A stretch of 64,000 bases of DNA from Bordetella bronchialis (GTDB lineage Bacteria > Pseudomonadota > Gammaproteobacteria > Burkholderiales > Burkholderiaceae_B). Below the pieces are notes generated by a model that was not told where the DNA came from, made no database searches, and saw only the letters and a list, made by a program, of their open reading frames with translations. Position numbers and translations under genes: made by a program. Each line of letters opens with the position of its first letter. Within the stretch, counting starts at the first letter, position 1. Positions 1-7,510 of this stretch are shown here, one piece after another. Where the stretch lies: contig NZ_CP016170.1 of the NCBI RefSeq assembly GCF_001676705.1, forward strand, positions 992,001 to 1,056,000, in the 5' to 3' direction.

Positions 1-1
1 C

Positions 2-433
2 GCCTACAAGGGCATTGCGCCGGCCTTCACCGACCTGCTGGGCCAGCAGACGCAGGCGATGTTCCCCGGCCTGGCGGCGGCGGTCCCGCACCTGCGCTCC
101 GGCGCCGTGCGCGCCATCGCGCTGACCGGCGACCAGCGCAACGCCGGCTTCCCGGATGTCCCGACCTTCAAGGAGCTGGGCCTGTCGGGCTTCGACGATG
201 TGCTGCAGTGGTACGGCGTGTCCGGCCCCGCCGGCATGGATTCAGGTATCGTGCAGACCCTGAATACGGCGCTGAACAAGGTCCTGAAGGATCCCGCGCT
301 GGCCAAGCAGCTGGACACCGAGGCCATCATCCCCATGCCGATGTCGCCGGCGCAGTTCGCCGCCTATGTCAGCAAGGATTTCGAGCGCTGGTCCAAACTG
401 GCGAAGGCGCAGCACATCAGCCTGGACGCCTGA
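2..433 (+). CDS. Bug-family tripartite tricarboxylate receptor, C-terminal part (5' end outside window)
   Basis: The open frame runs in from the left edge without a start, so only the last 143 residues are present. They read as the second lobe of a TctC/Bug periplasmic receptor: YKGIAPAFTDLLGQQ, then a gate of the type AIALTGDQR..PDVPTFKELGL, and the usual C-terminal stretch ending near the FERWSKL motif. Bug proteins capture carboxylates or related small molecules in the periplasm and often have no linked membrane partner. The gene lies 60 bp ahead of the MmgE/PrpD gene on the same strand and probably shares its transcript. The substrate cannot be read from this fragment. Confidence 0.9.
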   Translation, partial: AYKGIAPAFTDLLGQQTQAMFPGLAAAVPHLRSGAVRAIALTGDQRNAGFPDVPTFKELGLSGFDDVLQWYGVSGPAGMDSGIVQTLNTALNKVLKDPALAKQLDTEAIIPMPMSPAQFAAYVSKDFERWSKLAKAQHISLDA

Positions 434-493
434 GCCCTTTGACGGCGGCGCCGCCGCCCACGAATTTCCAACACCTTCCAAGCAGAGATACGC

Positions 494-1870
494 ATGGCCC
501 TGAACACCAAGATCGACGCCGATCACAACGCCCCTCCGGTAACCCGCACGCTGGCCGAATATGTCGTCAACCATCCGTCCCGCGGCTGGAGCGACGAGGT
601 CGACCACGAGGCCCATCGCACTTTCATGAACTGGCTGGGCTGCGCGGTGGGCGCCGCCCAGCACGAGGCCGCGCTGGCGGCGCTGCACGCGGTGCAGGTG
701 CTGAAGCCTTCCGAGCAGGCCACCATCCTGGGCCGGCGCGAGCGCGTGGACATCGCCAGCGCGGCGTTGATCAACGGCATTACGTCGCACACCTTCGATT
801 TCGACGATACGCACCTGAAGACCATCATCCATCCCGCGGGTCCCGTGTGCTCCGCGGTGCTGGCGCTGGCCGAACTGACGGGCGCCAGCGGCCGCCAGAT
901 CATCGATGCCATCGTGATCGGTATCGATGTGTCGTGCCGCATCGGCAATATGGTCTACCCGCAGCACTATGACCGCGGCTGGCACATTACGGGCACGACC
1001 GGCGGTTTCGGCGCGGCGGCCGCCTGCGCGCGCCTGCTGGGCCTGACCGTGGACCAGACGCAGATGGCGCTGGGCATCGCGGCATCCCAGCCCGTGGGCC
1101 TGCGCGAGCAATTCGGCACGATGACCAAGCCCTTCCACCCGGGCGGCGCGGCCAAGGCCGGACTGATGTCGGCCCTGCTGGCGCGCGAAGGTTTCACGTC
1201 GAGCAAGCGCGCGATCGAGGCGCCGCGCGGATTCGCGCAAGTGGCGTCCACCAAGTTCGACTGGAACGAGATCACGGACGAGCTGGGCAAGCGCTTCGAG
1301 ATTTCCTTCAACACCTACAAGCCCTTCGCCTGCGGCATCGTGATCCACCCCAGCATCGATGCCTGCGTGCAACTGCGCGCCAAGGGCGTGACGCCGGAGA
1401 ACCTGGAGCGCATCGACCTGCGCGTGCATTCGCTGGTGCTTGAACTGACCGGCAAGAAGGAGCCCGCCGACGGCCTGCAGGGCAAGTTCAGCGTGTACCA
1501 CGGCTGCGCCGCCGGCCTGATCTTCGGCCGCGCGTCGGAAGACGAGTACGCCGACGAGATCGTGAACCGCCCCGACGTGGTGGACGTGCGCCGCAAGGTG
1601 GTGGCCACGGTGGACGACGCCATCGACGAGGCCAGCGTGGACGCCGTGGCGACGCTGAAGGACGGCAGCAAGGTACACATCTTCGTGGAGCACGCCATCG
1701 GTTCGCTGCAACGGCCCATGAGCGACGCGGACCTGGAAGCGAAGTTCAGCGGCATGTCCGATGCCATCCTGGGCGCCGAGCAGACCCGCGCGCTGATCGC
1801 CGCATGCTGGGACCTGGGCAAGGCGCCGGACGTGCGCAAGCTGGCCGAGCTGGCGCGGGCCAAGTCATGA
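494..1870 (+). CDS. MmgE/PrpD family protein
   Basis: This 458-residue protein has the length and fold pattern of the MmgE/PrpD family, which includes 2-methylcitrate dehydratase and cis-aconitate decarboxylase. The signature NGITSHTFDFDDTH lies near residues 94-107 and the glycine/alanine-rich GFGAAAACARLLGL helix near residue 170. The ATG is preceded by a purine-rich AGAGA. In this bacterial group such genes commonly sit beside Bug receptors and dehydrogenases in carboxylate catabolism sets, and a similar context is seen here. The specific substrate is unknown, and I would not call it prpD because no prpB or prpC is nearby. Confidence 0.88.
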   Translation: MALNTKIDADHNAPPVTRTLAEYVVNHPSRGWSDEVDHEAHRTFMNWLGCAVGAAQHEAALAALHAVQVLKPSEQATILGRRERVDIASAALINGITSHTFDFDDTHLKTIIHPAGPVCSAVLALAELTGASGRQIIDAIVIGIDVSCRIGNMVYPQHYDRGWHITGTTGGFGAAAACARLLGLTVDQTQMALGIAASQPVGLREQFGTMTKPFHPGGAAKAGLMSALLAREGFTSSKRAIEAPRGFAQVASTKFDWNEITDELGKRFEISFNTYKPFACGIVIHPSIDACVQLRAKGVTPENLERIDLRVHSLVLELTGKKEPADGLQGKFSVYHGCAAGLIFGRASEDEYADEIVNRPDVVDVRRKVVATVDDAIDEASVDAVATLKDGSKVHIFVEHAIGSLQRPMSDADLEAKFSGMSDAILGAEQTRALIAACWDLGKAPDVRKLAELARAKS

Positions 1871-2922
1871 GCGCTGCCGCCACCAGCGCCGGACAAAGCG
1901 CCGCCGTTTCGGGAGCGGCCCTGCCACAACGGGGCCGTCCCCCCGGCCGCCCGCGTATCGTGGTCCTGGACGACTGGGAGAACGCCCTGCGCGAGCGCGT
2001 CGACTGGAAATCCATCGGGGCGCACGCCGACGTGGCGCTGCACAACACGATGCTGCGCGGCGACGCCCTGCTGGACGCCCTGCAAGAGGCGCACTGCCTG
2101 GTGTTGATCCGCGACCGCACGCCCATGCCGGGCGAGCTGCTGCGGCGGCTGCCCGAGCTGCGGCACGTCGTGTTCACGGGCACCCGCAATACCAAGCTGG
2201 ACCTGAAGACGGCATCGGAGCTGGGCATCCTGGTCAGCCACACCGAATGGGGTCCGTCCAAGGCCAGTACCTGCGAGATGACGTGGTCGCTGATCCTGGC
2301 CGCTGCCCGCGGTATCCCAGGCTTGGCGCTGACGCAGTCCGGATCCGCATGGCGCGACCCCTCGCAGGTGGCCTTCCTGCCGCCGGTGCTGCATGGCGAG
2401 CGGCTGGGGCTGGTAGGCCTGGGCCAGATCGGCCAACGCGTCGCCGCGGTGGGCCGGGCCCTGGGCATGGAGGTGGTCACGTGGAGCCCGCACATGACGC
2501 CGGAGCGCGCGGCGGAACACGGCGCGGTGTCGGTCACGCTGGAAGACCTGCTGTCCACATCCCGCGTCGTCAGCCTGCACCTGGTGCCGTCACCGCCAAC
2601 GCGCCACCTGCTGAATCGCGAGCGCCTGGGCCTGATGCGGCCCGACAGCATCCTGGTCAATACGTCGCGGGCCGACCTGGTCGATACCGACGCCCTGGTG
2701 CAAGCCCTGCGCGCCCGCCGTCCGGGCTTCGGCGCATTCGACGTGTTCGATACCGAGCCGCTGCCCAAGGACCATCCGCTGCTGGCCCTGGACAACGTGC
2801 TGCTGACGCCGCACTACGGCTTCGTCGCCGAACCGGTATTCCAGGAATTCGCGCGCGGGGTACGGAGGAACCTGGATGCCTGGCTGGCAGGCGAAGCCGT
2901 GCCTAATTCCGTGGCGGCGTAA
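1867..2922 (+). CDS. D-2-hydroxyacid dehydrogenase family protein
   Basis: The 351-residue product is an NAD(P)-dependent D-isomer-specific 2-hydroxyacid dehydrogenase. The Rossmann motif GLVGLGQIGQ lies near residue 181. The catalytic arginine is in NTSRADLVD near 265, the glutamate in FDTEPLP near 295, and the histidine in LTPHYGF near 315. The start was placed at the ATG that overlaps the stop of the MmgE/PrpD gene (ATGA), so the two are translationally coupled. A longer in-frame start exists inside the upstream gene but would add a non-conserved arm. It probably interconverts a 2-hydroxy acid and a 2-oxo acid in the same pathway as its neighbours. Confidence 0.9.
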   Translation: MSAAATSAGQSAAVSGAALPQRGRPPGRPRIVVLDDWENALRERVDWKSIGAHADVALHNTMLRGDALLDALQEAHCLVLIRDRTPMPGELLRRLPELRHVVFTGTRNTKLDLKTASELGILVSHTEWGPSKASTCEMTWSLILAAARGIPGLALTQSGSAWRDPSQVAFLPPVLHGERLGLVGLGQIGQRVAAVGRALGMEVVTWSPHMTPERAAEHGAVSVTLEDLLSTSRVVSLHLVPSPPTRHLLNRERLGLMRPDSILVNTSRADLVDTDALVQALRARRPGFGAFDVFDTEPLPKDHPLLALDNVLLTPHYGFVAEPVFQEFARGVRRNLDAWLAGEAVPNSVAA

Positions 2923-2929
2923 TGGCGCG

Positions 2930-2956
2930 GCGGGATGCCCAGGGAAGGCATCCCGC
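2930..2956. terminator. Stem-loop just after the dehydrogenase gene
   Basis: A perfect 10-bp stem (GCGGGATGCC paired with GGCATCCCGC) with a 7-base loop lies 7 bp after the stop codon. No run of T follows, so termination by this hairpin alone is unproven. Its position at the end of the first operon fits a terminator. Confidence 0.45.
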
Positions 2957-3020
2957 GCTCATGCGGTCTAAGGTGGATCTGCGTCGGCGATTCGGCGGTG
3001 AGGATGCTGGCGGTGTCTGT

Positions 3021-3161
3021 CTTGCTATCGGCGTTTGTCGATGATGCTGTCGCTGATGGGCTTGCTATTGCCGTCCGTCGATGAGGCCATTGCGGGGCAT
3101 CTTGCTTATGGCGTCCGTTGATACGCTGCTGTCAGTTCTTATCTTGCTTATGCCGTCCGTC
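3021..3161 (-). repeat. Shorter inverted copy of the 40-bp tandem array
   Basis: The reverse complement of the right-hand unit (CTTGCTTATGCCGTCCGTC type) is seen at 3021, 3061, 3101 and 3143, giving spacings of 40, 40 and 42 bp. Even a diverged outer unit of the right array (GATGGGCTTGCTATTGCCG) has its counterpart here near 3055-3073. The two arrays therefore descend from one inverted duplication, followed by expansion on the right side. Confidence 0.75.
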
Positions 3162-3349
3162 GGGGGAGATGCCTGTCGTGTCCGGCCCGCTCGGGCGGTC
3201 CAGGGCCTTCGCCCTGGACTACCGCGTCGTCTTCCTCCTTCGGCGGCCGAAGTGGCGGTGTTTTTCTTGCGGGTTTTTTGCCCGGCCGTCCTCCGTACGG
3301 AAGCCCTCGCGCGCCCTCGGACGGGCCGGCCCCGCCAGGCATCTCCCCC
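3162..3349 (+). repeat. 188-bp palindromic element, copy 1
   Basis: The element begins GGGGGAGATGCCTG and ends with CAGGCATCTCCCCC. Terminal inverted repeats of about 28 bp show only a few mismatches. Inside are a GTCCAGGG/CCCTGGAC hairpin and a T-rich tract near 3260-3290. The reverse complement of the whole element is found again at 3939-4126 with the same length. It has no coding potential. The form resembles a non-autonomous miniature mobile element or a REP-like structured repeat, but no target duplication was identified. Confidence 0.7.
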
Positions 3350-3452
3350 GCCGGACTCACGATCTGCCTTAGAGCCGGTCGCTGGGGCGGTCTGCGTCCT
3401 TGGCCCTTCGTGGGTGGCGTTTTCGAGTTAAGAAGGATCTCCGGTTGCCCGT

Positions 3453-3485
3453 CGTTTTCGGGCCGCCCTGCGCGGCCCGAAAACG
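3453..3485. repeat. Perfect 14-bp stem hairpin, left arm
   Basis: CGTTTTCGGGCCGC pairs perfectly with GCGGCCCGAAAACG across a 5-base loop. Its counterpart in the right arm keeps pairing despite two base changes. Confidence 0.7.
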
Positions 3486-3508
3486 CCTACGCGGTCGGGG
3501 CATGCGGT

Positions 3509-3580
3509 GGTTGTTGGTAATGCGACGGTTGCTGGTAATGCCACAGGCGTTGGCAATGCCACGGTTGCTGGTAATGCGAA
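3509..3580 (+). repeat. Four 18-bp tandem units in the centre of the palindrome
   Basis: Units of the form GGTTGCTGGTAATGCCAC occur four times in a row, with a few substitutions in each. They lie only in the left half of the central region and have no inverted partner. The period is a multiple of three, but there is no supported reading frame. Confidence 0.75.
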
Positions 3581-3802
3581 GGTCGGGGAATCGGCGTGGA
3601 ATCTCGGCCCGCGCAGGGTGGGGGGAAACAAGGCGGTGTGGCGGGCCGCCCCCCGGCCCGCCACACCGTGGCACCGTGCCTTGCCACGGATGCTGGCGTA
3701 GGCTTCATCTGCCGCTACGCGATCACCAAGGTCGTGGGTGTTGTCGAAAATTGTCGGCAACCGGCGCATTACAGCAACCACCGCATGCGCCGACCGCGTA
3801 GG

Positions 3803-3835
3803 CGTTTTTGGGCCGCGCAGGGCGGCCCAAAAACG
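3803..3835. repeat. Perfect 14-bp stem hairpin, right arm
   Basis: CGTTTTTGGGCCGC pairs with GCGGCCCAAAAACG across a 5-base loop. Compared with the left-arm hairpin, one stem pair changed from C-G to T-A on both sides. Confidence 0.7.
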
Positions 3836-3938
3836 ACGGGCAACGGAAGATCTTTCTTAACCCGAACACGCGACCCACGAAGGGCCAAGAACACCGACTG
3901 TCCCAGCGCCCGGCGCTAAGGCAACCCGTGAGTCCGGC

Positions 3939-4126
3939 GGGGGAGATGCCTGTCGGGGCCGGCCCGTCCGAGGGCGCGCGAGGGCTTCCGTACGCAGGAC
4001 GGCCGGGCAAAAAAGCGGCAAGAAAAACACCGCCCGTTCGGCCGCCGAAGGAGGAAGACGAAGCGGAAGTCCAGGGCGAAGGCCCTGGACCGCCCGAGCG
4101 GGCCGGACACGACAGGCATCTCCCCC
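3939..4126 (-). repeat. 188-bp palindromic element, copy 2 (inverted)
   Basis: This is the reverse-complement copy of the 3162-3349 element, also 188 bp, starting GGGGGAGATGCCTG and closing CAGGCATCTCCCCC. Differences from copy 1 are scattered substitutions, so the two copies are not recent identical duplicates. The 40-bp tandem array starts directly at its right boundary. Confidence 0.7.
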
Positions 4127-4440
4127 GACGGACGGCACGAGCAAGACGCCCCGCGACGGCCTCACCGACGGACGGCATAAGCAAGACGCCCCGCGACGGC
4201 CTCACCGACGGACGGCACGAGCAAGACGCCCCGCGACGGCCTCACCGACGGACGGCATAAGCAAGACGCCCCGCGACGGCCTCATCGACGGACGGCATAA
4301 GCAAGACGCCCCGCAACGGCCTCACCGACGGACGGCATAAGCAAGACGCCCCACAGCGGCCTCATCGACGAACGGCAATAGCAAGCCCATCACCGACTGC
4401 ATCATCGACGATCAGCCCAAGCAAGATGGCGTGCAACGGC
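4127..4440 (+). repeat. 40-bp tandem repeat array (about 8 units)
   Basis: The marker GCAAGACGCC recurs at exactly 40-bp spacing at 4141, 4181, 4221, 4261, 4301 and 4341, with decayed units at 4381 and 4421. A typical unit reads GCAAGACGCCCCGCGACGGC followed by a CTCACCGACGGACGGCATAA half. The inner units are nearly identical and the outer ones diverged. The array ends about 40 bp before the chosen start of the LysR gene, so it may carry or disturb that gene's promoter. Units touch each other without unique spacers, so this is not CRISPR. Confidence 0.9.
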
Positions 4441-4478
4441 CACCCCGCTGGATGAGATTCCGCGCTCTAATACCCCGT

Positions 4479-5396
4479 ATGCAGATCGACTTCCTTGGCA
4501 TGCAGGCTTTTCTGGCGATCGTGGAGCAAGGCGGCTTCCAGCAGGCCGCCGCGCATCTGTGCCTGTCGCAGACCGCCGTCAGCCACCGTATCCGTAAGTT
4601 GGAGGCCAGTCTCGGCGTCACGCTGCTGGCCCGCACCACACGCGACGTTACGCTGACCGACGCGGGCCGGGCGCTACTGCCGCGCGTACGCAGCGCCATG
4701 CGGGAGTTCGAGCTTTCCTATGATGCGCTGCGCCAGCACAGCAAAACAGCGCCGCAATGGCTGGCCTTCGGCTGCCTTCCCACGCTGGCGGCCCACCGTA
4801 TCGCGCCTGCGCTGGCGCGCTTCCGGGAGCTTCATCCCGCCATCGCCGTCCGCGTGTTCGATAACTCCATCCAGGAAATCGCCGAACTCACCCACGCCGA
4901 GACGACTCTCTTCGGCATCTCCGTCGCCACCGCCAATCCGTACAACCTGGCCGTCGATCCCTTCGCCGACGAACCCTTCGTGCTGGTTTGCCGGCCCGAC
5001 CATCCCCTGGCCAAGCGGCGCGCCGTGCGTTGGGACCAGCTGAAAGGCGAAACCTTGATCCGCATCAGCCTGCCCGCCGGGAACAGCACCGCCATCGACG
5101 ACGCCCTGGGCCAGCGGCGACTGCCGCTGCGCTGGGCCTATGAATCGCAGCATACGGCCGTCGCCCTGAGCTTCGTGCGGGAGGGACTGGGCCTGACCGT
5201 CGTCCCCGCCTTGTCGGTGGGCGCGGGCGATGGCCTGGTGGCGCGGCCCTTGCTGCAGCCCAGCATCGCGCGCCGCCTGGCCGTCCTGACCCGCAGGGGG
5301 GCCGTGCTCTCCGGCCCGGCGCAGGTCCTGCGCGATCTGCTCGTGGCCGCGCTGTGCGCCGGCCTCCCGCCACAGGACGATGAACCGGACGAATAA
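4479..5396 (+). CDS. LysR-family transcriptional regulator
   Basis: This 305-residue LysR-type regulator starts MQIDFLGMQAFLAIVEQGG. The winged HTH spans residues 1-65, with LSQTAVSHRIRKLEASLG as recognition part, and the inducer-binding domain follows from about residue 90. An in-frame ATG at 4431 exists but lies in the decayed tandem repeat, and the extra residues do not resemble a LysR start. It is 118 bp upstream of a Bug receptor gene on the same strand and probably regulates that receptor and the amidohydrolase behind it. The inducer is unknown. Confidence 0.92.
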   Translation: MQIDFLGMQAFLAIVEQGGFQQAAAHLCLSQTAVSHRIRKLEASLGVTLLARTTRDVTLTDAGRALLPRVRSAMREFELSYDALRQHSKTAPQWLAFGCLPTLAAHRIAPALARFRELHPAIAVRVFDNSIQEIAELTHAETTLFGISVATANPYNLAVDPFADEPFVLVCRPDHPLAKRRAVRWDQLKGETLIRISLPAGNSTAIDDALGQRRLPLRWAYESQHTAVALSFVREGLGLTVVPALSVGAGDGLVARPLLQPSIARRLAVLTRRGAVLSGPAQVLRDLLVAALCAGLPPQDDEPDE

Positions 5397-5514
5397 ATCG
5401 TCCAAAACAATTCATTTGTGCGGCCCGGGCCGCCTGCCTAGACTCCCTGGTCAACAGAGTGCCGCCAACGGACGAGATGCCCGCGCGGCACATAACGATT
5501 CCAGGGAGACGCTC

Positions 5515-6531
5515 ATGATCCGATCCATCGCGCAGGCCAGCGCGAGCGCCATCGCGCAGGGCATCGCAACCATCGTCCGGCGGGCGGCATATGGCGTCGC
5601 GGTGTCGGCGGGCTTGCTGGCCGTCGCCGCGCCCGTGGCGCACGCACGCTATCCCAGCCAGCCCATCCGCATCATCGTCCCCTTTGGCCCGGGCGGCCTG
5701 GCGGATATCTCCATGCGGCTTGTCGCGCAAAAAATGGGCGAGCGCTACGGCGAGAAGATGATTGTCGAAAACCGCCCCGGCGCCGGCGGCATCGTCGCGG
5801 GCAGCGCCACGCTGAATGCGGCCCGCGACGGCTACACCTTCATCGCGTTCTCCAACGGCACCGCCATCAGCAAATCGCTGTTCAAGCTGCCCTATGACCC
5901 CGTGACCGACTTTACGCCGGTATCGACGGTCGCGTACTTCGACCTGATCCTGGTGACCAAGGCCAACGGGTCCCTGCATTCCGTGGCCGACGTCCTTGCC
6001 GAGGCCAGGAAACGCCCCATCGTACTGGGCACCATCAACCCCGGCAGCACGCAGAATCTCTCGGCCGAGCTCTTCAAGTCCACCTCGGGCCTGAACGCCT
6101 CCATCATCCCCTTCAAGACCACGTCGGACGTCGTCGCCGCCTTGATCCGCGGCGATGTCGACGTCGCCTTCGAATCGTATGCCGCGGTCAAGGGCATCGT
6201 CGATGCGGGACAGATCGTCCCCATCGCCGCCACCGGCACCAAGCGGTCCGACTGGCTGCCCAAGGTGCCCACCGTGCGGGAAAGCGGCCTGGATTACGAC
6301 GTGACGGGATGGAACGCGATTTTCGCGGCCAAGGGCGTGCCCGACGAGGCGGTACAGCTTATCAACAGCCAGCTGAACGAAGTCCTGCGCATGCCCGAGG
6401 TCAAGCAGCGCTTCCTGGACCTGGGCACCGAAGCCAAGGGCAGCACGCCCGCCGAGATCGGCGCCATCCTGCGTGGCGACGTCGACAAGTGGGGCAAGGT
6501 GATCCAGCAGGCCGGCATACAGCGCCAATAA
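5515..6531 (+). CDS. Bug-family periplasmic receptor
   Basis: The 338-residue TctC/Bug protein has a signal peptide with a long n-region, and cleavage is likely after AHA at about residue 44. The mature part opens with RYPSQPIRIIVPFGPGG, the hallmark Bug start, followed by VENRPGAGG near residue 85. The ATG at 5515 is preceded by a good AGGGAGA site. A longer in-frame start would overlap the LysR end and displace the signal peptide. It lies between a LysR regulator and an amidohydrolase, so it probably captures the compound hydrolysed by the latter. No TctA/TctB membrane partner is in the window. Confidence 0.94.
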   Translation: MIRSIAQASASAIAQGIATIVRRAAYGVAVSAGLLAVAAPVAHARYPSQPIRIIVPFGPGGLADISMRLVAQKMGERYGEKMIVENRPGAGGIVAGSATLNAARDGYTFIAFSNGTAISKSLFKLPYDPVTDFTPVSTVAYFDLILVTKANGSLHSVADVLAEARKRPIVLGTINPGSTQNLSAELFKSTSGLNASIIPFKTTSDVVAALIRGDVDVAFESYAAVKGIVDAGQIVPIAATGTKRSDWLPKVPTVRESGLDYDVTGWNAIFAAKGVPDEAVQLINSQLNEVLRMPEVKQRFLDLGTEAKGSTPAEIGAILRGDVDKWGKVIQQAGIQRQ

Positions 6532-6618
6532 AGTCCAAAGAAACGCGCGAGGGGTGCGGGGCAGCGCCGATAGCGCCTGCCCCCGCCGGCCGCCGCGCCG
6601 CTAACACGGAGTTTTCAC

Positions 6619-7431
6619 ATGAGCAGCATCGCGTACCCACAGGAAGGCCTTCTGGTCGACACCCACGTGCATGTCTTCAAACAGGACATGCCGCTGATCC
6701 CAAACCCGCGGCACAGCCCCAGCTACAGCTTTACCGTCGAACAGCTGACGGATGTGATGGACCGGCACGGCGTGCGGTACGCCGTCATCGCGGCGGCCAG
6801 CCCCTGGGGCGACTACAACGATTATGTGATCGACTCGGTGCGTGGCAACCCGCGGCTGCGCGGCACCATCATCGCCGAGCCCTCCATCGAGCGAGCGGTG
6901 CTGGACCAGATGGACCGCGACGGGATCGTGGGCGTGCGCCTTCCCTTCATCAGCATGCCGCAGTTGCCCGACCTGGATAGCTGGGACTATCGCAAGTTCC
7001 TGCGCCGCCTGGTGGACCTGGACTGGCATGTGCACGTGCACATCGACGGCCCGCGCCTGCCGCTGGTGCTGCCTTTCCTGCAACGGTCGGGCGTGAAGAT
7101 CGTGATCGACCACATCGGCCGGCCCGATCCGGTCAAGGGGATAGAGAGCGAAGGCTTTCGCGCCATGGTGGAATCCGTGGAGCTGGGGCGCACCTGGGTC
7201 AAATTGTCCGGCGCCTATCGCCTGGGCGATTACGCATTGGGCTGCGCGCGGGAGCTTTGCCGCCGCGTCGGCTATGAAAAGATGTTGTGGGCCAGCGATT
7301 GTCCCTTCGTCGGCGGGGAGAAGGATACCGATTACCGCCGCGCCATCGACTGGCTCAAGCAGGCGATCCCGGACGACGATGCGCGGCGGCGCGTCTACGG
7401 GCCGAACGCGCTGGAGCTGTACTTCTCTTGA
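6619..7431 (+). CDS. Amidohydrolase family protein (2-pyrone-4,6-dicarboxylate lactonase-like)
   Basis: This 270-residue cytoplasmic protein belongs to the amidohydrolase_2 family (TIM-barrel metal hydrolases). The metal-binding DTHVHVF motif is at residues 14-20, a VIDHIGRPD strand near 170 and a catalytic-type ASDCPF near 230. Related enzymes open lactones such as 2-pyrone-4,6-dicarboxylate or decarboxylate aromatic acids. It follows the Bug receptor at 87 bp and probably acts on the imported compound. The substrate cannot be fixed from sequence alone. Confidence 0.88.
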   Translation: MSSIAYPQEGLLVDTHVHVFKQDMPLIPNPRHSPSYSFTVEQLTDVMDRHGVRYAVIAAASPWGDYNDYVIDSVRGNPRLRGTIIAEPSIERAVLDQMDRDGIVGVRLPFISMPQLPDLDSWDYRKFLRRLVDLDWHVHVHIDGPRLPLVLPFLQRSGVKIVIDHIGRPDPVKGIESEGFRAMVESVELGRTWVKLSGAYRLGDYALGCARELCRRVGYEKMLWASDCPFVGGEKDTDYRRAIDWLKQAIPDDDARRRVYGPNALELYFS

Positions 7432-7448
7432 GCGCGGCGCCTGCGGCC

Positions 7449-7486
7449 GCGCGGTGCATCCGGGCGCTTCGCCGGGGATGCCGCGC
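7449..7486. terminator. Hairpin between convergent genes
   Basis: An imperfect GC-rich stem (GCGCGGTGCATCC against GGATGCCGCGC, with a bulge) lies in the 79-bp gap between the amidohydrolase and the convergently transcribed monooxygenase. It could serve both directions. No T-tract was seen. Confidence 0.35.
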
Positions 7487-7510
7487 CGCCCCGCGCCGCG
7501 AACCGATGGA

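Larger units (their letters stand above)
2957..4478. other. Gene-free block of nested inverted and tandem repeats
   Basis: No credible gene was found in these 1.5 kb. The many short open frames on both strands are mirror images of each other because the DNA is a large imperfect palindrome. The left arm (about 2995-3505) is the reverse complement of the right arm (about 3783-4440). The centre (3506-3782) is mostly unique but carries its own 18-bp repeats. Each arm contains a 188-bp element with terminal inverted repeats, a strong internal hairpin, and 40-bp tandem units at its outer end. The components are listed separately. Confidence 0.85.

Noticed and set aside
3596..4260. Short open frames on both strands inside the palindromic block
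   Set aside because: They mirror each other between the arms, have Arg/Pro/Gly-rich shadow composition and no ribosome sites or family patterns.
4127..4440. CRISPR array
   Set aside because: The 40-bp units are directly adjacent without unique spacers, and no cas genes are present.
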